64,000 bases of DNA from Streptomyces gardneri (GTDB lineage: Bacteria; Actinomycetota; Actinomycetes; Streptomycetales; Streptomycetaceae): the NCBI RefSeq assembly GCF_006539185.1, contig NZ_BJMN01000005.1, positions 248,001 through 312,000 on the forward strand. The letters are read 5' to 3'. A program made the position numbers and the translations under genes. Shown piece by piece: positions 38,260 to 46,740 of this stretch; the first letter of the stretch is position 1; each line of letters starts with the position of its first letter. Below the pieces are notes generated by a model. It saw only the letters and a list, made by a program, of their open reading frames with translations, was not told the origin of the DNA and ran no database searches.

Positions 38260-39822
38260 GTGGACCACCGCAACGAGCACGGGGACGGACGTCCCCGCCG
38301 CGCGGACGTGAGACGCCGCCGAGCAGACCCGTCGATCGGCCGGGGACAGGGCCGGGGCCGGGTCGCCCGGGAACGGGCCGCCTCCCGCCGGGGGTTCGTC
38401 GCGACCCTGGCGCTGGGCGGGGCCGCCTGCCTCGCCGCGCTCGCCGGCGGCGGCGCCGTCGCACCCGTGACGGCGCCGCCCCGCGTGGAGGTCCTCGCCC
38501 CCGGAGCCGCACCTCCCGTACTCGCCCCGGCCGCGGCCCAGGTGCCCACGCAGCGGGCCGCGCCGCCCGCGCCCGTCCTCGACCAGGACTTCGCCGACCC
38601 GGACGTCGTGCGGGTCGGCCGGGTCTACCACGCCTACGCCACCAACGCCCACGGCAGGAACATCCAGCACGCCACCTCCACCGACCTGGTCCACTGGACG
38701 GCCGACGGGACCGACGTGCTGCCCGAGGTCGGCGCGTGGGTCACGCTCGATCCTCCGGGCCACGTCTGGGCGCCGGAAGTCTTCGACAACGGCGACGGGT
38801 TCACGCTCCACTACACGGCCCGCGACCGGGCCGGCGGGCGCCAGTGCATCGGCGTCGCGCTCGCGGACTCGCCCGACGGCCCGTTCCGGCCGGTCGGCGA
38901 CGGCCCGCTGGTCTGCCCGACCGAACAGGGCGGCGCGATCGACGCGTCGAGCTACACCGAGAACGGCGCCCGCCACCTCCTCTGGAAGAGCGACGGGAAC
39001 TGCTGCCAACGGGACACGTGGCTCCACCTCCAGCCCGTCTCGTGGGACGGCACCCGCGTCACCGGCGAACCGGTCCGGCTCGTCAGGCAGGACGACCCCC
39101 ACAGCTGGGAGCAGGGCCTCGTCGAAGCGCCCACGCTCGTCAAGCGGGACGGCCGGTACGTCCTCCTCTTCTCGGGAGGCGACTACCGCACCGACGCGTA
39201 CGCGGCGGGCTGGGCGACCTCCGACACCCTCACCGGGCCGTACGTGAAGGGGAACGGGCCGTTCATGACCACGGCGTCCTTCGCCGGCGCGATCGGCGGA
39301 CCGGGCGGTCAGGACGTCGTGACCGGCCCCCGTGGCCAGGACCGCATCCTCTTCCACGGCCGCGGCGCCGACGGTTCACGACGGGTGCTGTACGCCGCCG
39401 ACCTGGGCTTCGCCGACGGTCGTCCGATCGTGCGCGGCAGCCGGACGGTGTACGAGGCGGAGCTCGCCCGGGTGCACCTGGCGTCAGTCCGCGAGGCGCG
39501 GAAGGCCTCGGCCGACCGGGCCGTCGGCCACATCGACGAACCCGACAGCTTCGTGGAGTTCCGCGTCTTCGCCGCCTCCGCGGGACGCCACACGATGACC
39601 GTGCGCTACGGAAACGGCTCGCTGGACGCGGGCGCACCGGCCACCGCGTCGCACGGCCTGACGGTCAACGGCAGTGGCGCGGTCGTCGTCGACTACCCGT
39701 ACACCGGGTGGGACGAGTGGCGGTCGCGCGAGGTCCCGGTCGACCTGCGAGCGGGGTGGAACACCCTCCGCCTCACGAAGGGCGAGCGCTACACGGAACT
39801 GGACGCCGTGGAGGTGGCGTAA
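38260..39822 (+). CDS. Tat-exported GH43-family glycoside hydrolase with C-terminal carbohydrate-binding domain
   Basis: 520 residues from GTG 38260 (GAGGGAG upstream). A twin-arginine signal (ASRRGFVATLALGGAACLAALAGG). GH43 five-bladed propeller: base Asp in DFADPDVVRVG, GHVWAPEVF, modulator Asp in GGAIDASSY, and acid Glu in GLVEAPTLV. C-terminal about 140 residues (YEAELARVHLASV ... YTELDAVEVA) form a CBM6/CBM35-like beta sandwich. GH43 enzymes cut arabinan, arabinoxylan or related side chains. Divergent from the unknown secreted protein; probably a monocistronic secreted enzyme. Confidence 0.85.
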   Translation: MDHRNEHGDGRPRRADVRRRRADPSIGRGQGRGRVARERAASRRGFVATLALGGAACLAALAGGGAVAPVTAPPRVEVLAPGAAPPVLAPAAAQVPTQRAAPPAPVLDQDFADPDVVRVGRVYHAYATNAHGRNIQHATSTDLVHWTADGTDVLPEVGAWVTLDPPGHVWAPEVFDNGDGFTLHYTARDRAGGRQCIGVALADSPDGPFRPVGDGPLVCPTEQGGAIDASSYTENGARHLLWKSDGNCCQRDTWLHLQPVSWDGTRVTGEPVRLVRQDDPHSWEQGLVEAPTLVKRDGRYVLLFSGGDYRTDAYAAGWATSDTLTGPYVKGNGPFMTTASFAGAIGGPGGQDVVTGPRGQDRILFHGRGADGSRRVLYAADLGFADGRPIVRGSRTVYEAELARVHLASVREARKASADRAVGHIDEPDSFVEFRVFAASAGRHTMTVRYGNGSLDAGAPATASHGLTVNGSGAVVVDYPYTGWDEWRSREVPVDLRAGWNTLRLTKGERYTELDAVEVA

Positions 39823-39853
39823 CCCCCGACCAGGGCCTGTCACCGGGTGCGCG

Positions 39854-40828
39854 TCAGGCCCACTTCTGACGCGTCGTCCCGTCGCACGGCGACACCCGCA
39901 GACCGCCCGCGCTGTCGGCCAGGCAGCGCCGGGCGGTCGTGCTCCTGATCTCGACGGCCACGTCGTCGCGCGCGCTGACGGTCCACCGCTGCGACGCGGA
40001 CGAGCCGCAGGGAGCCGTCGACAGGCCGCCGGGGAGGTGGTCCAGGCACTCGCCCGTCGCGTGGTTCCTGAGCTGGGCGCTGCCGTCGGGCGTGGTGCGG
40101 ACGGTCCAGCGCTGGTACGACATGCCGTTGCACGCGAAGGACCGGGTGCCCTGGTCGAGACTGTCGTCGAGACAGGCGCCCGTCGCGCGGCTCACGAAGA
40201 TCCTGGGGCCGCTCGACGCGGCGGACGCGCCCTGCACACCGTGCGCGCCGGCCGAGGCCGTCGGAGCGTCGCCGCCCGAGGATGCCGGGGCCTGCGGCTG
40301 GACGAGTACGGTGCTCACGGCTCCGAGCACCAGGCCGATCACGGCCCCGGCGAGGGCCCAGACCGTACGGCTGCCCCGCCGCCCCGGCTTGCCGGCGACG
40401 GCCTCGCCCGCGGCCGTCCCGCCCGGGACCGGCTTGCTCTCGACCGGTTCACTCTCGGCCGGTGCGTCCTGGCCCGGTTCACTCCGGACCGGTTCGCCCG
40501 CGGCCCGCTCGTCCCCGCCCGGTTCCCCTTGGGCCGGCTCACCGCTCTTGCCCCGCTGCCGCCGGGCCGGCTTGCGCTGGCTCCGGTCGGCGGCCTGCCA
40601 CAGGTGGCGGTACTCGGAGGGGTCGCCGCCGAGCGCCTCGCACAGATCGCGCACCGTCGCCCACGGGGGGACCGTGATGCCGAGGAAGTACCGGGACAGC
40701 GACGAGTCGCTGATGCTCACGCTCGTCTCAAGGTCCCGCAGCGTGTGCCCGGAGCGTCTCTGGAGGTCGCGCAGCGCCCTGCCCAGCACGCGCGCCGGTT
40801 CCTGGTCGTCAGCCCGGTCGGCAGCCAT
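39854..40828 (-). CDS. XRE-family HTH – transmembrane – ricin-type lectin fusion
   Basis: 324 residues, ATG start. N-terminal helix-turn-helix about 12-70 (ALRDLQRRSGHTLRDLETSVSISDSSLSRYFLGITVPPW), then a Glu/Pro/Gly-rich linker with SEPxESEP-type repeats (about 85-150), one TM (TVWALAGAVIGLVLGAVSTVLV, about 155-176), and an extracellular beta-trefoil lectin domain (about 205-324, with three Q-x-W motifs: YQRWTV, SQRWTV, RQKW). The layout places DNA binding inside and sugar binding outside, so it could signal a glycan directly to a promoter. Related fusions occur in Streptomyces without known targets. Convergent with GH43. Confidence 0.8.
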   Translation of the reverse strand: MAADRADDQEPARVLGRALRDLQRRSGHTLRDLETSVSISDSSLSRYFLGITVPPWATVRDLCEALGGDPSEYRHLWQAADRSQRKPARRQRGKSGEPAQGEPGGDERAAGEPVRSEPGQDAPAESEPVESKPVPGGTAAGEAVAGKPGRRGSRTVWALAGAVIGLVLGAVSTVLVQPQAPASSGGDAPTASAGAHGVQGASAASSGPRIFVSRATGACLDDSLDQGTRSFACNGMSYQRWTVRTTPDGSAQLRNHATGECLDHLPGGLSTAPCGSSASQRWTVSARDDVAVEIRSTTARRCLADSAGGLRVSPCDGTTRQKWA

Positions 40829-40958
40829 GGTGGCGCCCTTCGCAGGAGGGGCAAATGGTGTTCCAGCAGGTCAGAACCCTAGGGCGCGGCAGATCTTGGT
40901 GGCAAACAGGAACACTCTCCCGGAGGACCCCGAGCCTCCCGGTTGACGTGCGCGTGGT

Positions 40959-41741
40959 TCAGACGTCCGCCGGGCCGCAGCACTCCTCGGGGACGGTCTC
41001 CCGGTCCTCGTCCGTATGGAGGAGGGGGCCTTGCGGCGGTTCGTGGACCATGCCGGCCGGTGCCGGTTCGAGGTGGCGGTGGACGCGCCGTAAAAGGGAG
41101 CCCAGTTGGGCGCGTTCCGCCGGGCTGAGCGGGGCGAGGACCTCGTCGTCCGTCGACGCGATGTCCGCGCTGAGTTCGGCGAGCGCGGTCCTGCCCTCGT
41201 CCGTCAGCCCGACGACGACACGGCGCCGGTCGACGGTGTCGCGGACGCAGTCCACGTGTCCGGCCCTGTCCAGGTCGTTGACGATCTTCACGAGGTCGCT
41301 GGCGTTCATGTCGAGCCGGGTGGCCAGGGCCGTCTTCATCTGCGGGCCGAGGTCGTGGAGCAGCGCCATCACGGTGAGGTGCCACAGGCGGAGTCCGCGC
41401 GCGGTCAGCCGGTCGGTCAGGCGTCGGCGCGCGGCCTTGCCGATCGCCGTCAGGAGGTACGCGTGGAGGTCGAGGACGCTCGGTGGCGTCATGCGCGTCA
41501 CGGGCGTGGGCGTGGGCGTGGGCGTGGGCGTGGGCGCAGAGGAAGGCGCGGTCGCGGCGGGCGGAGGACCGGCGGCCGGTACGGTCGCGCTGTCGCCCGG
41601 GAGCATGCTGAGGGTCAGGCCGGAACCGGCGAGTGCCGCGAGGACCCGTGCCCAGTCGGTCGGTACGTTCGAGATGCCGACGAACGCGAACCGCTCGCCT
41701 TCCGGGTCGTGTGCCGTCCCCGAGACGACCGGCTGCTCCAT
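40959..41741 (-). CDS. MarR-family regulator with unusual N-terminal extension
   Basis: 260 residues, ATG start. MarR domain from about residue 90 (AYLLTAIGKAARRRLTDRLTARGLRLWHLTVMALLHDLGPQMKTALATRLDMNASDLVKIVNDLDRAGHVDCVRDTVDRRRVVVGLTDEGR) with the winged helix clearly visible. Ahead of it is a 55-residue domain (GERFAFVGISNVPTDWARVLAALAGSGLTLSMLPGDS) with no family that I recognise, linked by an Ala/Pro/(TP)n spacer. An iron box ends 11 bases upstream, so its expression should be iron-controlled. It lies at the border of the siderophore genes and may regulate them. Confidence 0.75.
   Translation of the reverse strand: MEQPVVSGTAHDPEGERFAFVGISNVPTDWARVLAALAGSGLTLSMLPGDSATVPAAGPPPAATAPSSAPTPTPTPTPTPVTRMTPPSVLDLHAYLLTAIGKAARRRLTDRLTARGLRLWHLTVMALLHDLGPQMKTALATRLDMNASDLVKIVNDLDRAGHVDCVRDTVDRRRVVVGLTDEGRTALAELSADIASTDDEVLAPLSPAERAQLGSLLRRVHRHLEPAPAGMVHEPPQGPLLHTDEDRETVPEECCGPADV
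41502..41537 (-). repeat. Hexanucleotide tandem repeat in the MarR gene
   Basis: GGGCGT is repeated five times in a row, followed by one GGGCGC. On the coding strand it encodes the (Thr-Pro)n linker between the N-terminal domain and the MarR domain. Each unit adds two codons, so copy-number change would alter linker length without breaking the frame. Confidence 0.85.
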
Positions 41742-41751
41742 CGAGTAATCC

Positions 41752-41770
41752 CTAGGTTAGGTAAACCTAA
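41752..41770 (-). promoter_or_regulatory. Iron box (DmdR/IdeR-type) upstream of the MarR gene
   Basis: CTAGGTTAGGTAAACCTAA matches the TTAGGTTAGGCTAACCTAA-type actinobacterial iron-box consensus at 16 of 19 positions. It ends 11 bases upstream of the MarR ATG. Confidence 0.75.
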
Positions 41771-41817
41771 TATTCGACCACTGGCGTACCCCGGGACCGT
41801 CCGGGGCACGTCAGTGG

Positions 41818-42648
41818 CTATGCCGGGTCGTGGCTCTGCGCGGCCGTGCGCAGTTCCAGCGTGCAGCACTTCACGCTGCCGCCCGCCTTGAGGAGTTCCG
41901 AGAGGTCGACGCCGATGGGGTGGAAGCCCCGGGCGCGCAACTGCTCGGTCAGGCCGGTGGCGTTGTGCGGCAGGACGACGTTGTGGCCGTCCGAGGTCGC
42001 GTTGAGGCCGAAGGCCGCCGCGTCCTCGGCCGTGGCGATGACGGCGTCCGGGAAGAGGCGCCGCAGGACGGCGAGGCTGCCCGGTGAGAAGGCCGCCGGG
42101 TAGTACGCGATCGTCTGTTCGTCGAGCACCGTCAGCGCGGTGTCGAGGTGGTAGTAGTCCGGGTCCACGAGCGTCAGCCCGATGACGGGGCGGCCGAAGA
42201 ACTCCTGCGCCTCGTCGTGCGAGCGCGGGTCGCTGCGGAAGCCCGTACCGGCGAGGAGCCACTCGCCGGCCAACAGGTAGTCGCCCTCGCCCTCGTTGAC
42301 GACGTGGGCGGTGCGGAGGTCCGGGAACCCGTTGTCGCGCAGCCAGTCGTGGTAGGCGGGGCCCTCCGCGATGCGCTCGGCGTCGCGGAACCTCGCGACG
42401 AGCGCCCGGCCGTCGATCACGGTGGCGCCGTTGGCGGCGAAGACCATGTCGGGGAGGCCGGGGAGGGGGTCGATCGTGTCGACGGTGTGCCCGAGGCTCA
42501 GGTAGACCTCGCGCAGCTTCTCCCACTGGGTGATGGCCAGTTGGGTGTCGACGGGCTTCGCCGGGTCCATCCAGGGGTTGATGGAGTAGACCACGTCGAA
42601 GTGGGTGGGCCGGCACATGAGGTAGTGCCGAGGCCGTGCGGTACGCAT
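41818..42648 (-). CDS. Dimethylargininase/amidinotransferase-family enzyme
   Basis: 276 residues, ATG start. Pentein-fold enzyme of the DDAH branch: substrate-contact PDMVFAANGATVI (FAANG), catalytic His in YYHLDTAL, and nucleophilic Cys in the C-terminal GGSVKCCTLEL (C261/C262). DDAH hydrolyses methylated arginines to citrulline. It follows the formyltransferase gene after 32 bases on the same strand and behind the same iron box, so it is probably part of the siderophore operon. It may supply ornithine/citrulline-related precursors or act on an Arg-like substrate; a specific role is not established. Confidence 0.82.
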   Translation of the reverse strand: MRTARPRHYLMCRPTHFDVVYSINPWMDPAKPVDTQLAITQWEKLREVYLSLGHTVDTIDPLPGLPDMVFAANGATVIDGRALVARFRDAERIAEGPAYHDWLRDNGFPDLRTAHVVNEGEGDYLLAGEWLLAGTGFRSDPRSHDEAQEFFGRPVIGLTLVDPDYYHLDTALTVLDEQTIAYYPAAFSPGSLAVLRRLFPDAVIATAEDAAAFGLNATSDGHNVVLPHNATGLTEQLRARGFHPIGVDLSELLKAGGSVKCCTLELRTAAQSHDPA

Positions 42649-42680
42649 GGGTGAGGGTCCTCGTGGTCGGGGGGTAGGGG

Positions 42681-43628
42681 TCAGGGGCGGCCGGTGAGGT
42701 AGCCGCCCATGGAGGTGAAGTACTCGGCCGCGGCGAGCTCGCGGCCGTCGTCGGTCCGTACGCGGGTGACGGCGAGGCCGTGGTTGCGGCCGGTGCGGGC
42801 GTCCGCTCCGGCGACGATGACGACGCCGTCGCCCTCGCGGTAGAAGATCCGGCCGGGAGTTCCGCCGTAACGGCCCGTGGAGACCACGGCGGAGAGGATC
42901 TCCAGGCGTCGGCCGCGATGGAACGTGAAGGCCGCCGGATACGGCTCGGACTGGGCGCGGACCAGGCGCTCCAGGACCTCGGCGGGCCAGCTCCAGTCGA
43001 TCCGGATGTCCTCTTCGGCCCGCTTGTGGAAGAAGGTGGCCTGGGACCTGTCCTGCGGGGTGAACTCGGTCTGCCCGGAGGCGATCAGGCCGAGGGCGCC
43101 GATCGTGACCGGGGCGATGAGGTCGACCGTCTTGTGGAACAGGTCCGTCGCCGTGTCGGTCGGCTCCACGGCGACCGACTCCTGCCGGACGATGTCGCCG
43201 GCGTCGAGCACCTCGTCCATCATGTGGGCGGTGACGCCCACTTCCGGCTCGCCGTTGATCAGCGCCCAGATGAGGGGCGAGAAGCCGGCGTACTTCGGCA
43301 GCAGTGAGTCGTGGACGTTCAGCGTGCCGTGGCGCGGCAGCGTGTAGATGCGCGGCGGGATCCACGTACGCCAGTTGTTGGCCACGATGATGTCCGGATC
43401 GGCCTCCTTGAGGCGCTCGAACAGCTCCTCGTCGTCGAGCCGGTTGCGGATGACGACGGGGACGCCGTGCTCCGCCGCCAGATCGGCGACCGAGTCGCTC
43501 CAGATCTTCTCGTAGGCGTGCTCGCTCTTGGGGTGCGTCACGACCAACACCACGTCGTGCTCGGAGTCCAGGAGCGCTCGGAGGGTCCGATGGCCCCAGG
43601 TCTGATAACCGAACATGACGACCCGCAT
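42681..43628 (-). CDS. N5-hydroxyornithine formyltransferase (CchA-like)
   Basis: 315 residues from ATG 43628 (AGGAGG upstream). Methionyl-tRNA formyltransferase fold: LNVHDSLLPKYAGFSPLIWALINGE carries the catalytic Asn and His of the HxSLLP loop, and DAGDIV the catalytic Asp; a C-terminal OB-like domain follows (FHRGRRLEILSAVVS). In siderophore clusters such as coelichelin, this enzyme uses N10-formyltetrahydrofolate to formylate N5-hydroxyornithine. It is divergent from the ornithine monooxygenase with two iron boxes between, fitting coordinated control. Confidence 0.88.
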   Translation of the reverse strand: MRVVMFGYQTWGHRTLRALLDSEHDVVLVVTHPKSEHAYEKIWSDSVADLAAEHGVPVVIRNRLDDEELFERLKEADPDIIVANNWRTWIPPRIYTLPRHGTLNVHDSLLPKYAGFSPLIWALINGEPEVGVTAHMMDEVLDAGDIVRQESVAVEPTDTATDLFHKTVDLIAPVTIGALGLIASGQTEFTPQDRSQATFFHKRAEEDIRIDWSWPAEVLERLVRAQSEPYPAAFTFHRGRRLEILSAVVSTGRYGGTPGRIFYREGDGVVIVAGADARTGRNHGLAVTRVRTDDGRELAAAEYFTSMGGYLTGRP

Positions 43629-43666
43629 GGGCTTCCTCCTCGGAAGAGCGATTGATCGACGCCAAG

Positions 43667-43685
43667 TAAAGCAAGGCTTACCTAA
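43667..43685 (-). promoter_or_regulatory. Iron box upstream of the formyltransferase gene
   Basis: TAAAGCAAGGCTTACCTAA matches the iron-box consensus at 15 of 19 positions, with a perfect CTTACCTAA half. It lies 39-57 bases before the formyltransferase ATG. Confidence 0.65.
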
Positions 43686-43770
43686 CATGACAACTGGGCG
43701 GTGTTTCAAGGCTGTTCAGCGCCATTTCTTCGCCGTCGTTCGCCGTGGGCCGTCGACAGCTGCCGTCAGA

Positions 43771-43789
43771 TGAGGTTAGCTTTACCTAA
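43771..43789 (+). promoter_or_regulatory. Iron box upstream of the ornithine monooxygenase gene
   Basis: TGAGGTTAGCTTTACCTAA matches the iron-box consensus at 16 of 19 positions. It lies about 90 bases upstream of the monooxygenase start and should place this operon under DmdR/IdeR-type iron repression. Confidence 0.75.
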
Positions 43790-43876
43790 GTTCGACTCGG
43801 GTCGCCGTCTCCGGTGTGCCCCGATGTCCTGTTCTCGACCACGCCCCCCACAGGCGGCACGCACGATGGGAGTGAC

Positions 43877-45289
43877 ATGTCTCAGGTTCTTCCTGGCGAC
43901 ACACCTCTGGTCCACGACCTCATTGGAATCGGCTTCGGGCCGTCCAACGTGGCCATGGCGTTGGCGCTCAGTGAGCACAACGCACAGGTCGACAGGGAGG
44001 AGGCGGTCACCGCGCACTTCTTCGAGCGGCAGCCGTGCTTCGGCTGGCACCGCGGCATGCTGATCGACGACGCGACCATGCAGGTGTCCTTCCTCAAGGA
44101 CCTGGTGACCCTGCGGAACCCGTCCAGCGAGTACAGCTTCCTCTGCTACCTGCGGAGCAAGGGCCGGCTGATCGACTTCGTCAACCACAAGAACCTCTTC
44201 CCGCTGCGCGTGGAGTTCCACGACTACTTCGAGTGGGCGGCGGCGAAGGTCGACGACATGGTCTCGTACGGCCACGAGATCATCGCCGTCGAACCCGTCG
44301 TCCAGGACGGCGTGGTGGAGTACCTGGAGGTCACCGCCCGCGCCGGCACGGAGCTCGTCGTGCACCGCGCCCGCAACCTCGTCCTCGGCACGGGACTGCG
44401 CCCCCGCATGCCGGAGGGCATCGAGCGGAGCGAGCGGGTCTGGCACAACTCCGACCTGCTGGCGAAGGTGGACGGTCTGGAGGGCACCGCCCCCGAGCGG
44501 TTCGTCGTCGTGGGCGCCGGGCAGAGCGCCGCGGAGAACGTGGCCTACCTGCACCGCCGGTTCCCCGACGCCGAGATCTGCGCCGTCTTCTCCCGCTACG
44601 GCTACAGCCCCGCCGACGACAGCGCCTTCGCCAACCGCATCTTCGACCCCGAAGCGGTCGACGAGTACTTCACCGCACCCGACGACATCAAGCGCAAGCT
44701 GATGGAGTACCACGGGAACACCAACTACTCCGTGGTGGACATCGACCTCATCGACGACCTGTACCGGCAGTCGTACCAGGAGAAGGTCCTCGGCACCGAG
44801 CGGCTCCGCTTCCTCAACATCTCCCGGCTCGTCGGCGTCGAGGACGGCCCGGACGGGGCCCGCGCCACGGTCAGGTCCCTGGTCAGCGGCGAGGAGACCA
44901 CGCTCGACGCCGATGTGGTCGTGCTCGCCACCGGCTACAGCCCCGCCGACCCGATGGGCCTCCTCGGCGACGTCGCCCGGCACTGCCACCGCGACGAGCA
45001 GGGCCGCATCCGCGTCGAACGCGACTACCGCGTCGCCACCGACGCCGAACTGCGCTGCGGCATCTACCTCCAGGGCGGCACGGAGCACACCCACGGCATC
45101 ACGTCCTCGCTGCTCTCCAACACCGCGATCAGGGTGGGGGAGATCCTCGAATCGGTCGTCGGTCACCGCCGGTCCGCCGTCTCCTCCCCGACGTCCTCCC
45201 CGGTGCCGGTCCCCGCTCCCGCGCCCGCCACGGCCCCGGCCGTCGGTAAGGGCCGGCCGGTCGCCGACGGAGTCGGTACGGCCCGCTAG
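43877..45289 (+). CDS. L-ornithine N5-monooxygenase (CchB-like)
   Basis: 470 residues from ATG 43877 (GGGAG 4-5 bases upstream). FAD motif DLIGIGFGPSNVAMALAL, the conserved substrate-region FSWHRGM-like FGWHRGML and QVSFLKDLVTLRNPSSEYSFLCYL, NADPH motif FVVVGAGQSAAENVAYL, and ATGYSPADPMGLL near the C-terminus. N-hydroxylates ornithine using NADPH and O2, giving the hydroxamate precursor. The C-terminal about 40 residues are Pro/Ala-rich and probably disordered. First gene behind the iron box. Confidence 0.93.
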   Translation: MSQVLPGDTPLVHDLIGIGFGPSNVAMALALSEHNAQVDREEAVTAHFFERQPCFGWHRGMLIDDATMQVSFLKDLVTLRNPSSEYSFLCYLRSKGRLIDFVNHKNLFPLRVEFHDYFEWAAAKVDDMVSYGHEIIAVEPVVQDGVVEYLEVTARAGTELVVHRARNLVLGTGLRPRMPEGIERSERVWHNSDLLAKVDGLEGTAPERFVVVGAGQSAAENVAYLHRRFPDAEICAVFSRYGYSPADDSAFANRIFDPEAVDEYFTAPDDIKRKLMEYHGNTNYSVVDIDLIDDLYRQSYQEKVLGTERLRFLNISRLVGVEDGPDGARATVRSLVSGEETTLDADVVVLATGYSPADPMGLLGDVARHCHRDEQGRIRVERDYRVATDAELRCGIYLQGGTEHTHGITSSLLSNTAIRVGEILESVVGHRRSAVSSPTSSPVPVPAPAPATAPAVGKGRPVADGVGTAR

Positions 45290-45418
45290 GCCGACGCCTC
45301 CCTCGCACCTCCCGTACGTCTCCGCGACCCCCCACGCGACACCCGCCGTCCCTCCGCCGGACAGAGCTCTCGCCCGGCGGCGCGGCACGCACTGTGTATC
45401 CCCGTGAAAGGAAAGTCC

Positions 45419-46483
45419 GTGTCAACTGGTGCACGTCCCACCGCCCTTGTGCGGTTCGCCAGATCCGCTCCCCGTGTGGCCGTCCTCGCGGTGGCGGCGC
45501 TCGCGCTCGCCGCCTGTGGGGGCGGGACGGAGAAAACCGGTTCGTCCTCCTCGCCCTCGGCCCCGGCGTCGGCCGACGGGGCGGACAAGCCCGCCGCGTT
45601 CCCCGTCACCGTCGCGCACAAGTACGGCAGCACGACGATCGACAAGGAGCCGAAGACGATCGTCACGCTCGGCCTCTCCGACCAGGACGCGGTGCTCGCG
45701 CTCGGCGTCAAGCCGGCCGGCTCGGTCGACTGGTTCAAGGAGCAGCCGTACGGCAAGTGGCCCTGGACCAAGGACAAGTGGGGCTCCGTCAAGCCGGTCA
45801 TCGTCGGTGAGCGCGACGAGTACAACATCGAGAAGATCGTCCAGCTGAAGCCGGACCTCGTCATCGCCCAGTACTCGGGGATGAAGAAGGAGCAGTACGA
45901 CACGCTCTCCAAGTTCACCAAGGTCGTCGCGCAGCCCAAGGAGCACCCCGACTACGGCGCCCCGTGGCAGGTCATGACCCGGCAGATCGGCAAGGCCCTC
46001 GGCAAGGACGCCGAGACCGAGAAGCTGATCGCCGACATCGGCACCCGCTTCAAGGCGGTCCGCGACAAGCACCCCGAGTTCGCGACGAAGACACTGGCCG
46101 TCGCCGACTCCTTCGAGGCCGGCAAGTACTCGGCGTTCACCAGGACCGACCCCAAGGCGATCTTCTTCTCCGAGCTCGGCTTCAAGCTCAAGCCGGAGAT
46201 CGACGGCCTGGCCAAGCCCGGGTGGAACGTCGCCGAACTCAGCGCCGAGAAGCTGAACATCCTCGACGTCGACCGGCTCGTCTGGGTCACCTCCAGCACC
46301 GACGCCAACGACCGCATCAAGGCGGAGCCGCTCTACAAGAAGCTGAAGGTCAACCAGGAGAAGCGCGACCTGTTCGTGCCCTACCAGGACCCGGACATCG
46401 GCGCCGCGTTCTCCTTCAACACCGTCCTGTCGATCCCGTACGCCATCGACGAGATCGAGCCGCTGCTCGCGGCCGTCAAGTGA
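45419..46483 (+). CDS. Siderophore-binding lipoprotein (iron ABC importer)
   Basis: 354 residues from GTG 45419 (AAAGGA 6 bases upstream; an in-frame GTG at 45404 lies before that ribosome binding site). Lipoprotein signal AVLAVAALALAAC with GGG after the Cys. FecB/FepB-like binding domain: KTIVTLGLSDQDAVLALGVKPAGSVDW, VQLKPDLVIAQYSGMKKEQYDTL, and GKALGKDAETEKLIADI. It should bring the ferric siderophore back to permeases, which are not in this window. 129 bases after the monooxygenase, same strand. Confidence 0.9.
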   Translation: MSTGARPTALVRFARSAPRVAVLAVAALALAACGGGTEKTGSSSSPSAPASADGADKPAAFPVTVAHKYGSTTIDKEPKTIVTLGLSDQDAVLALGVKPAGSVDWFKEQPYGKWPWTKDKWGSVKPVIVGERDEYNIEKIVQLKPDLVIAQYSGMKKEQYDTLSKFTKVVAQPKEHPDYGAPWQVMTRQIGKALGKDAETEKLIADIGTRFKAVRDKHPEFATKTLAVADSFEAGKYSAFTRTDPKAIFFSELGFKLKPEIDGLAKPGWNVAELSAEKLNILDVDRLVWVTSSTDANDRIKAEPLYKKLKVNQEKRDLFVPYQDPDIGAAFSFNTVLSIPYAIDEIEPLLAAVK

Positions 46484-46540
46484 CGACGCACCGCTGCCCC
46501 ACGCGCCGCTGACGCGGCGTCAGGGTGCGTCGATCGAACC

Positions 46541-46569
46541 GACGGCGTGGCGGGCCCCGCCACGCCGTC
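46541..46569 (+). terminator. Hairpin after the siderophore-binding protein gene
   Basis: Perfect palindrome-like repeat (46541-46554 with 46556-46569), with the central GGGCCC opening as the loop. It lies directly before the MITE-like element and probably ends most transcripts from the iron-box operon. Confidence 0.6.
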
Positions 46570-46576
46570 GGCGATC

Positions 46577-46740
46577 TAGGGCCTGTCTTTCGGATCATGC
46601 CGGGCTCGCGGGGCCTGGTGCCGCGCCTCGCCGCGTTGTCGTCACTCGCCATGGCTCCGCCATGACTCCCTCCTCCGCCTTGCGATCCACGGCACCAGGC
46701 CCCGCTCCCTGATCCGGCCTGATCCGAAAGACAGGCCCTA
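46577..46740. mobile_element. MITE-like element with TA ends (IS630/Tc1-mariner type)
   Basis: A 160-base element (46579-46738) is flanked by TA on both sides. The terminal inverted repeats begin GGGCCTGTCTTTCGGATCA and are identical for the first 19 bases, continuing with one mismatch (about 25-26 in total). A second, internal inverted repeat (GCGGGGCCTGGTGCCG and its complement) makes the whole element foldable. It encodes no transposase. TA target duplication and size fit IS630-mobilised MITEs, and I recall similar short repeats being scattered in Streptomyces genomes. Confidence 0.75.
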
